Origin: Agrocybe praecox
Lineage: Eukaryota > Basidiomycota > Agaricomycetes > Agaricales > Agrocybaceae
NCBI GenBank assembly: GCA_964017145.1
Contig: CAXHKQ010000012.1
Location: 20,825-84,824, forward strand
Reading direction: 5' to 3'
Length of the DNA: 64,000 nt
Shown: in pieces, positions 55,551 through 64,000 of the stretch
Position numbering within the stretch: the first letter of the stretch is position 1
Layout of the letters: the number at the start of each line of letters is the position of its first letter
Notes under the pieces: generated by a model
The model's input: only the letters and a program-made list of their open reading frames with translations
Databases searched by the model: none
Told to the model about the DNA's origin: nothing
Translations under genes and position numbers: made by a program

Positions 55551-56154
55551 ATGTCCTCGATTGACCAGTCCCGCATCACTCTTGTCAACCTTCACAATCA
55601 AATGGCCCAGCTAAGTGAGGCTGTAAATGCATTCCTCGACTCTCGCAGAAACCCCGGAATTGTAGAGCTTCGAAAGCTCATATCAAGTCTTGACTATCTT
55701 GTTCGAGGCTTTGACGGCAATCTTCATGCCTATAGAACCCGAAATGATGCAAAAATAGCCCGTCTGGAGATTGAAGTTGAGCATGTACAGAAAGAAAAGC
55801 TTAAACGCTTGGAGGAAAGGGTGGAGGAGTTGGAAAGATTGAACAGGCGCCGCTTCTTCAATCAATGCTGGACTTTTGTTTCAAAATTGCCCTTTTCTGG
55901 TAGCTATTCTTACTTTTTTCTTCTTCTCAATTTTTATTTATTTATTTATAGTTTGGAATACATTGAATACTTGTATTCCTTCTTCAAAGGTTCCCGCTCA
56001 GGAGGGTTTCTCCCATCAAGACCCCTTTTGTAACCCTTTCACGATAGGGTACTTGACTGTGAAAGTCCACAATCTCCACAATAGACAATATCGATCCCAA
56101 TGGTTACTATACATTCTGCCCCATCATCGTCTTCCCGATATTAACCATGAGTAG
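55551..56154 (+). CDS. Small helical protein upstream of Plavaka transposase
   Basis: Exons 55551-55899 and 55952-56154 give 183 residues. The first exon encodes helical, charged sequence (LHNQMAQLSEAVNAFLDSRR; RKLISSLDYLVRGFDGNLHAY) with a clear coiled coil (KIARLEIEVEHVQKEKLKRL EERVEEL). If the 52-nt intron is retained, a hydrophobic stretch (YSYFFLLLNFYLFIYSLEYI) is encoded instead, which is probably an artefact of intron read-through. The second exon ends YILPHHRLPDINHE. Function unknown. Small ORFs beside CACTA-type transposases are sometimes accessory factors; that role is inferred here. Confidence 0.6.
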
Positions 56155-56323
56155 GTAGTTGACTATTCGCTTTTTTCTCCCCTAATTATTTTTACTAGTC
56201 CTGCCCTTAACTCACTCTCAACAAGGTTTCGTGGGAACAAAGGGCTTGTGGAAGCCAGCCGGCTTGAATCCTGTTATCGATATTAATCTACTATCACTTT
56301 TTTTTGTATTTTTTGCTTTTACG

Positions 56324-59300
56324 ATGAATACTTTTGATGATAATCAATGTCCTGTCTGCTACTCCTATTTTCGAACTATAAAAGGCCTGTCCTCACATCT
56401 CAAAATGGCCCAGAAATGCAGGCACTGGGGAAAAGGAAAGCGTCGGGAACTGGCAAATTCTTTATTTCTACCAGACAACATTCAGGAAGATGAAGATGAA
56501 TATACCTCTGAGGACGGTAGTCCAACTCCACAAGTGTCCACTCTTGATCCAGAAGTAGCTGGGTCTGATAAAGAAACCATGGATATAGAAGATTATCAAG
56601 ATGATCTGAACGAATATTTCAACCAATTAATGGAGGAGGATGAAGATGGCAATCACTTTATTCCAGAGGAGCCAGAGCCAGAGGAGCCAGTAGCAATTGG
56701 TGAAGCAGGACCTGGACCAACAACAACAGCTAATAGAGGGCGTAGAGAGTGGGATAATGATGATGAAATCATAAGAGAAGAGTATCCTGGAGCTGGTATT
56801 GTTATCAGAATGGATCAGCGACTCCATGAAAGATGGAAGCAACTTTTTGAAAAAGACTTAGAAAGTCTACAAGACGTAAACAATGTGAACATACCTTTGG
56901 ATGAAAATACACCCTCAGATTCCTTTACCGATCCAATTAGGAGTTCTTATCATCCTTTTGCCTCAGAAATGGACTGGCGTATTGCAAGATGGGCAGTTAA
57001 AGATAATATTGGTCATAAGTCCTTTGACAGACTATTAGCTATTCCAGGTGTACGTTTATTTCTATTAAAATGTTATTACCATATATTTATTTCTTTGTTT
57101 TGTTTAGGTCAAAGAAAAGCTAGGAATCTCATATAAGAACATCAGAGGATTGCACCAAATTATCGATAATGATATTCCAGAACTAGGAGGAGAATGGAAA
57201 ACCGAAGACCTTGTTTTCCAAGATATGAAGGACACTACTTATACCATTCGCTATCGTGATCCTCTGGAAGCAATCAGAAGTTTATGGGGTGATCCAGCCT
57301 TGTCTTCTCATTTGGTTTACCGGCCTACAAGAGTGTTTACCGAGTCGGACAAGGATAATCGAATTTTTACTGAGATGTGGACAGGAAAGTGGTGGCATGC
57401 TGTCCAAGTAAGTTTTATTATTCTTTTATTTGTTCGATATGTAACTAATGTTAATTAAAGAGCAAGCTACCTCAAGGTGCTACTGTCGCACCAGTTATTA
57501 TTGCAACAGATAAAACTCAGCTTACTCAGTTCTCAGGCGGCAAAAGCGCATATCCGGTCTATCTTACTATAGGCAACATACCAAAATCACTTCGACGAAA
57601 ACCATCGAAAAGAGCTTGTGTTTTGATTGGCTATCTATCTAGCGATATATCCAAGAAGCTCAAAGGCACCGGTCTTTCCCAAAAAAACATTGGCATTCGC
57701 AATCAGCGACTTTTTCATGAAGCTATGAAATTTATTCTTTCACCTTTGATAGAGGCAGGTTGTCAAGGTGTAGAAATGACTGGCGGAAATGGAGAAGTCA
57801 GAAAGGTTTTCCCTATCCTGGCCTGTTATGTTGCCGATTTCCCAGAACAATGCTTAGTTGCCTGCACAAAGTATGGTACTTGCCCAAAGTGCCAGACTCC
57901 AGCAAAAGGACTCCAAGATCCAGAACCTGGCTTATCCAGAACAAGAAACTGGACACTGGGTGTTATTGAAAGCGCCAAAAAAGCATCATCCACAGAGTCA
58001 CAATTTTACAAGTCATGTATGGAGAGCGATGTTTCTGGAAGTGTTTATGAGCCTTTTTGGAAGGATTTCCCTTTGTGTGACATTCATCGCTCCATAACCC
58101 CAGACGTTCTTCATCAGCTATATCAAGGAGTCTTCAAATACATCATTGATTGGTGTCAAATTTTGATTACGCCAGAGGAACTAGATGCTCGCTTGAGGTG
58201 TCTGCCACCTGCCTTTGGTGTTTGTCATTTCAACAATGGCTGGTCAGCTATGAGCCAAATCTCTGGGCCTGAGCGGAAACATATGGCCAAAGTACTACTT
58301 GGCTGTTTGGTTGGAAAAATGGCGAAACAAGGCATCAAAGCAATCAAAGCTCTTCTGGACTTCATTTATTTGGCACAATATAAATATCACAACACCGCAA
58401 CTCTAGGCTATTTGGAAGATGCCCTTAATGATTTCCAAGAGCATAAGGGGTTTTTCATTGATATGGACATAAGAACGGATATGAATATCCCCAAGTTTCA
58501 CTCCCTTCTTCACTATCTTGAAGCCATCAAGCTTTTTGGCACTACAGACAACTATAATACAGAGGCATTTGAACGCTTTCATATAGATTTTGCAAAGCAA
58601 GGCTTTAGAGCCTCAAATAAAAGGGACATTTTTCCTCAAATGACAACCTGGCTTTCTAGACAAGAAAAAGTCTGTTCATTCGACAATTATCTTGACTGGA
58701 AGGATGCCCCAAAACTTGCAAAGCCACCAACTCTTTTGAAGGAAAAACCAATAATCAAACTGGCCAAATATCCTCCTTTTCCTAATCGACTTCTTTCTAC
58801 TGTTGAATTAACGCACAAAGCCCCTCTATTTCAAAATCATCTCAAAGAGTTTCTCAATAAATTCCTTCCAACCGGATCCAGAACATCAAATGCTGTGTCA
58901 CATCTCTATAACCTTCCATTTGATCGAATTGATGTGTATACACAATTCAAATTTCATCCTCATAGCATCCAAGATGATGACGATCCTGAAATGGAAGTTG
59001 ATGATACTGTAAAGGCTACACCATGCTCAAAATCAAATCCTTATGGACGAATGGATACTGTTTTTGTTGTTGTTGATGAAAAAGCAGAAACGACAATGGT
59101 TGCAGGTAAAGCTATTACTAGTAATCATTCACTCCATATATAACCCTCTGATCTAATTCTCATATTAGGAACCCGAATTGGTCGAGTCAGACTAATATTT
59201 TCTTTACCCAAAAAGATCGATATCGGCTTAGGCATGACTGAGGCCCCCAAAAGCTGGCCTACATATCCCTTTGCTTATGTTGAATGGTTTAAACCTTTTC

Positions 59301-59548
59301 GCTCCACAGGTCCTGATGAATCAAGTGGCATGTTCCATGTTAAAAAGACCACAACACCATCCTACGCTATCATTCCTCTCACAGACATTAGACAAAGCTG
59401 TATGCTTATACCAAAATTTGATGCTGGCGGTAACGGTGCCTCAGCAACCTGGAAACAGACTCTTACATCTCAAAATGTTCTTGATGATTGCTCTCAATTT
59501 CTTCTTAATAATTGGCATAGTAGTTATTCGTATATGACTTTGTATTAG
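56324..59548 (+). CDS. Plavaka-family transposase
   Basis: Four exons (56324-57049, 57108-57407, 57461-59105, 59169-59548) give 1016 residues, phases closing. It begins with a C2H2-like finger (CPVCYSYFRTIKGLSSHLK), then acidic low-complexity sequence, then the transposase body: HPFASEMDWRIARWAVKD, VYLTIGNIPKSLRRKPS, ACYVADFPEQCLVACTKYG, CDIHRSITPDVLHQLYQGVFKYI and FNNGWSAMSQISGPERKHMAK, and a C-terminal MLIPKFDAGGNGA. These fit the Plavaka family, a fungal branch of CACTA-like DNA transposons. It would cut and paste an element with short inverted ends. No lesions are visible. A terminal-repeat-like block lies 140-270 bp beyond the stop codon. Confidence 0.93.
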
Positions 59549-59689
59549 TTTGCTTGAATAATGATACATATCATAAATGACACTAAAGTTTCCCATCAAT
59601 GACATTATTGAGAACTAAAACAAATAAAGAGACATAAATAGCCCACAGGGTAACATAAATCAGCCTAATTAGGTATCAAATTATGTAAA

Positions 59690-59821
59690 GAATCCAAAGT
59701 GACCCTAGAGGTCTCCTAGAATGCCCTGGGATGCCCTGGGATGCCCTGAGAGTCACTTAAGATAACTAAAATCATAAGATTTCTCTTAAGTCATCCTAGG
59801 GCTAGAGGCTTTTTCCTGATG
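59690..59821. repeat. Candidate transposon terminal and subterminal repeat (right)
   Basis: TAGAGGTCTCCTAGAATGCC then three copies of CCCTGGGATG / CCCTGAGAG, ending GGCTTTTTCCTGATG at 59821. In reverse complement it resembles 852-960. Its place just downstream of the Plavaka transposase suggests it is that element's 3' end. Confidence 0.55.
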
Positions 59822-60321
59822 TTTATTGAAAGGTCAAATAAGAGACTTTAGGCAACAGGGAAGGCCAGTCCATAAGGTTTTTTGAAGTAAGGGCAATGGC
59901 AGAATAGTAAGTTCCATCAACGGATTTGCTTTTTTATCGCAACCCTTTGAGTTCGATTCCTACTGATGGCAGTAATTTGTACCACTAAAAATTGGGTTCT
60001 TACAAACTTACACACTTAGCGTCTTAGAGTCTTAGCGAGTCTTAGCGGTCAATTTCCCACCTCGGCTTAACGCGGCATGGTCGGTTAGTTGGTAAGAAAA
60101 GTGTACCAAGTCATCCAAGGTCCCAAGTGTCGCTAAGTCAACTTTCAAGTGATCGAAAGTTCGCTAAGACGCGTAAGACGCCCAAGTGAATGTGTAGTTT
60201 TCCTGATGCACGGCGTCATTCTTCCTGCAACAGCTCGACCTCTTCCTTCCATCGGTCGGCTCGTGCTTTGCTCTTGCACCATTCTATACGCAAACCTACC
60301 CCAGTGTATGATTTGAATTTT

Positions 60322-60322
<1 letters not shown>
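59822..60322. other. Region before the poly(A) tract, possible SINE
   Basis: No protein gene. It contains GAGTTCGATTCC (near 59949), like a Pol III B box, a possible A-box-like GGTCGGTTAGTTGGT near 60079, several copies of TTAGCG(A)GTCTTAG near 60018-60050, and ends in a long poly(A). A tRNA-derived retroposon is possible, but no tRNA fold could be drawn. Confidence 0.35.

Positions 60323-60361
<39 letters not shown>
60323..60361 (+). repeat. Poly(A) tract, 39 A
   Basis: An uninterrupted run of 39 A that ends the similarity of the neighbouring KDZ-2 gene. It fits the 3' end of a retroposed plus-strand RNA inserted into the KDZ gene. Confidence 0.9.
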
Positions 60362-60364
<3 letters not shown>

Positions 60365-63300
60365 TACTTTTATCGAGGCGTTCCTGATTATTCATCTCCA
60401 CCTCACCACCAATCTGCCGCCATATCCATGATACCGTACGATGGCCTTCAGAGATTACTTTGTTTCCATCAAATCCATTCGTTGGCACCTCTGTCGCTGG
60501 TTTCCTTTGTGTTTTTTTTGCATGCACTGTATCTTCGTCTCCAAGGGTGCGGATATCTTCCGGCCGTAACTCCAGCAAATACCGTTCCCATCCCACCCTT
60601 CCAAGCCATCGGCTGAGCTTGATCAGTGCAGTGCGGGCTTTTCAATATCTTGCCGAGCATATATTCACTTTATCCTGAACGGGGTTGACGATGTTTTGAG
60701 AGCGTGTGTTGGCACGTTGACCGCGTTGAAAACGCGACTTGTCAATTAATATGAATGCCTGAAGACAGAGGGCATCGCGAAGCCCATCCAATGAGTCGGT
60801 GCACTGTGCATGGCGCAACCGGAATTCGATGTTGAGAAGTCGGGAATCACAGGCAACATTGTTGGGAAGGGAGGAAGGAAGGAAAAGCGGGATGTCGTAT
60901 GCAGCAGGTTCTTCCTGTTGATCCTCGGGGAGTTGAGATGCTAGGGCTAGCCGGTGTACACGAAGCATGGGTATGTACATATGTTGAATAGTAACCCAAT
61001 ATTTGATTTTGCGACGCAATGTGTTTGATTGGAGAGTTAAATTGGTCTTCTGCAAATCAGTTGATTTCGCACCAAGCTTCTTGAAGTCAGAAGCCAGTCG
61101 TTGTCTGGTAAAGAAAGGTTACATTGAAAATCCACGATAATTGAAGAAGTCAAACACAACGTACTGTTGAATTTCCAAATCGAGGCCCATGAACATCAAT
61201 TGACTTGCGGATACGGATTCGTGCATGATAAATGCATTTGGCGAATCAATTTCCTTCTTCTCAGATTCTGCGAGTTGCTTCCGGACAGTCTCCAGCGAGA
61301 TACCTACATCATAGAGATCAACAATAAACCTATGCATATCAATGATGTTCCTACTTGCCTTTGTATGTACAAATGAATGGATTTGGAAGATCATGGTCCG
61401 CTTCCCAAGCTGCCAACTGTGTGGACCAAGATTCCACCACTTCCGGTGATTTTAGACCCTCGCTGAACTCGAGATGGTTGATACTGTGCTCGAAAGCATT
61501 AGGAACAGCATCCTCCAAGCGCTTCAAAAGTAACTGAGCTGCAAAACAAATTTCAGATAATTGAGACAAAAGCCACACAATCAAAAATAAGTACCTATTT
61601 TCGCTGTTTTCTTCCAGTTCCAGTCGCTGAAATGATCATCCAGCGTGTCACGACGCGAACCTGGAGCCATCTCTCGGGTGCTGGGAGCAAGTGGGTTGCT
61701 TGCAGACCATCCACGTTCTACGCCCTCTCTGTCTGTCCTACCAACGTACTTGTTGAAGTTGAAAGAGTACCGTGTTTGACATGGAACAACATGGGCGGGT
61801 AGATGGAATTTGGGCACCATAAATCGAAAGTGCTTGACGTTTTTTTGCAATGCGGAAGGGTAAAGTGATATTCTGTTCGCAAGGTTGATGCTCCACTGGC
61901 AGGATATATCGTATGAAACAGTGGCCATGTGCTCAGCGGCAGTACCCTTCAAACTTGACAGAAATATATAGTCCATATTGACGTATCTAGGAGGGCGCAA
62001 GTTAGTGAATATATGATGTGCTCATAAAAAAGGGTCGTTTACCTTTCTCCCTTTTGTATGTCGCCCACTGAAGACCCCCGTTTGATCTCATGACGAACAC
62101 AATCACACCCACCAATGCCTGAAGCTGCAAAACCCTCCATTGAACGTTCGCGGTTGACCGCATCGTGATTAGAGCACTGACTTGGCTACATAATTTTATA
62201 TTAGTACATATACATCAACAATTTTAGCTTGTCGCTTACCTCTTGAACAATAAGCTTCCCGAACCTGTGTAAGAAATCCTTGTATCCTATTTCCTCCACA
62301 AAATAAGCCCATCCTTGTGAGAGACTTGGATCTCTCGCGTTGCTGGAAATGAGACGCCGTTTCAGTCGAAAATTGGCATCCATGCCGAGAAACGTTGTAT
62401 GAAGATATCTATTGGTGTGTCAATATTAGAACTCTGCAAGGGAAAATAAAATGAAATATAATGATGTACCTTTTTTCCGCTGGCGCACTCTCCCATCCAA
62501 CGGACATGTTTTTACCCTTCTGAGGACACGCTGGACACAGTACTGCGCACTCACCGGCTTTGGTACCCAGTGCACCAGATGGGTCATGCCCTCGTCCTGA
62601 ACGCTTGAGTAACTTGATGTGGCGATATTTACGAATAACGCGAAGGAGTGTACTATATCTATCCTGTAGTAAAAACGATCAGTTTACTAGATTCTTGTAC
62701 ATAATGATGTATGAACTTGGCACTTACTGGCACTGATTCAGTCCCTGTATTATCCGTAAGGCGGCTGATGGTCAAAAAGAATTCATACCCAGTTGATTTT
62801 GATTCGAAGGACAAGATGTGAAAAAATTTGAGCATGCGCAGTGTAACGGCCGTGCGAGGTGAATGAACCGTAGCCGGAAACCAGCCTAAGCGAAGGAGCT
62901 GGATGAACAGATGTTCTTTCTTTGTGCAGTTGCAATAATTGAACCTAACTTGATGGATGCCGTTTAAGTCGAGAACAGTCAAGCTACCCATGTTTGCAGG
63001 AGCAGGGATTGGGCAGCATTCGCCAAGAGGGTGTCCTGCTTGAAAGACGTAACCCAAATCCATTGTGGACGTCTTAACGAAGTAGCCATTGTCGAAGTCC
63101 CATCTCTGAAAACAAAAGAAAAAGTCAGACCTAATGACCTGGTCAACCACATGTACAACTTGCTGACCTCTAAGCGGTGCAATCCTATCCGCTTGTGCCC
63201 TTCCAAGATACACGCCCTGCATAGCAGGTCCAACCCATCGCAGTCCAGACATCGATATGTGGGTATTGATCCCTCTTGACGGCATTCTGGACATTTGACG

Positions 63301-63752
63301 ACACTCTCGTCCCTTCCCTCCATGCGAATGAACTCGGATAGAAAGTAGTCTCTATCCTTGAGCCAGTCTGCCAGAGGTTGTTCCTTCTATAAAACAATGG
63401 TAAGATGGCATTCGTCAGAAACATATGAAGTCGCTCTTACGATGGCGTTTCCAGTTACACGGGGTTTCTTTGCGTTAGGTTCCACTTCACTCTCGCTTGA
63501 GGCTGGCTCGTCATAGGTATCATGGTGCATAGGATAGTCATGGTTGCTGGCAGAGCCCTGCATGCCCTGTAGGGCATCAGATTCATTGTCAATGGTGACA
63601 GTGTGAGACCGAGCATGGAGGTATCTGCCATTGGGCTTGTAATGTGTCGAAGTGACAGATTCCCCCGCTAACGCCGAGTTCCTCGGATTTCCTTCAACTT
63701 CTCCGTCACTATCAAAAATGACTAGCTTCTATGGTTTTTTCCTTCGGTGCAT
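60362..63752 (-). pseudogene. KDZ transposase 2, truncated and with nonsense codons
   Basis: Ten exons are readable: 63752-63441, 63386-63168, 63105-62728, 62663-62470, 62408-62240, 62185-62043, 61986-61595, 61538-61359, 61303-61165, and 61104 onward. Phases close through all of them. Cysteine cluster: CPECRQEG ... RCLDCDG ... LCRACILEGHK. Core: GMDANFRL, VSYDISCQW and EGVERGWS, matching KDZ-1. Intron 8 must use a GC donor (AAAG|GCAAGT). Lesions: TAG at 63731-63729 right after MHRRKKP, TGA at 60644-60642 where KDZ-1 has Arg (KYR versus RY-stop), and truncation by the poly(A) tract at 60361 after ERLDKSK, so the acidic tail is lost. It lies opposite to KDZ-1 and is a clearly different copy by protein sequence. 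Confidence 0.85.
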
Positions 63753-64000
63753 TGAGAAAAAAAGAGTATTGAGAGACACTCAAACAGAAACAAGTAAATT
63801 TTTTGGTATATACAGTGGCAGTACAGTACATACTAAATAAAGTAAGAATTTTATAATAATTTCATCATATCAAAGACAATTGTATCAGTCACAAAAATCC
63901 TAAGGGTAGTATTTCCTTGATGAAGAAATTGAAGGGGAGGCGTCCCACCCGCAGCCAGTTGTTTCGAGACTGAACGAGTGACTCGCGGTGTCATGCGTCA
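63753..64000. other. Right flank, no gene seen
   Basis: This should hold the promoter side of KDZ-2. No inverted terminal repeat was found before the window ends. Confidence 0.4.

Noticed and set aside
55551..56033. Membrane protein with a C-terminal hydrophobic helix
   Set aside because: The hydrophobic stretch is translated from a T-rich intron with GTAGCT...TATAG borders; splicing removes it and closes the phase.
59936..59975. tRNA gene or tRNA pseudogene around GAGTTCGATTCC
   Set aside because: No cloverleaf can be drawn: the T-stem arms do not pair and no acceptor stem was found. Only a B-box-like match remains.
60199..60210. Further copy of the TTTTCCTGATG transposon end
   Set aside because: Only the 11-bp core matches, with no subterminal repeat block beside it; probably chance.

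Overview
The window looks like a repeat-rich accessory region from a basidiomycete fungus of the Agaricomycetes. The genes have many short GT-AG introns (about 50-60 nt). Several families typical of mushroom genomes are present: a TET/JBP-type dioxygenase, two KDZ transposases with CxC2-like cysteine clusters, a Plavaka transposase, a DUF6532-like protein and chromodomain Ty3/Gypsy elements. No bacterial feature, rRNA or convincing tRNA was seen.

Layout. (1) 0.85-15 kb: a minus-strand pair made of a DUF6532-like gene (3599-1563) and, upstream of it, a 21-exon TET/JBP-like gene (15036-3768). The 5' half of the TET gene is an array of repeated exon-intron units, one of which is split by a young self-priming-type Gypsy element (7589-14117). 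(2) 15-24 kb: a mosaic of two small minus-strand genes, decayed paralogous exons and retroelement debris. (3) 24.3-27.7 kb: a conserved Agaricomycete gene broken by an 855-bp MULE-like inverted-repeat element. (4) 28.5-43.4 kb: a four-exon host gene split by a 12.65-kb Gypsy element with identical LTRs and an extra 974-residue ORF carrying SR-rich and RRM-like segments. (5) 44-45.4 kb: decayed pieces of a P4-ATPase flippase gene and of the NADPH oxidase regulator noxR. (6) 46.3-50.1 kb: KDZ transposase 1 with one nonsense codon. (7) 50.3-59.8 kb: a 543-bp inverted duplicate of 23.8-24.3 kb, an unknown 873-residue protein, a minisatellite, two small divergent genes and an intact-looking Plavaka transposase followed by a terminal-repeat-like sequence. 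(8) 59.8-63.8 kb: KDZ transposase 2 (minus), cut at its 3' end by a poly(A) tract.

How they may fit together. Linkage of TET/JBP genes with KDZ and related transposons is known in basidiomycetes. Here the TET/DUF6532 pair and the Plavaka transposase lie just inside two similar, oppositely oriented end-like sequences (about 852 and 59821). This raises the possibility of one very large, heavily nested transposon carrying a TET gene as cargo. That is an inference from sequence similarity, not a demonstrated element. Exon boundaries were worked out by hand. Reading phase closes for the TET, DUF6532, KDZ, Plavaka and host-gene models, which supports them.
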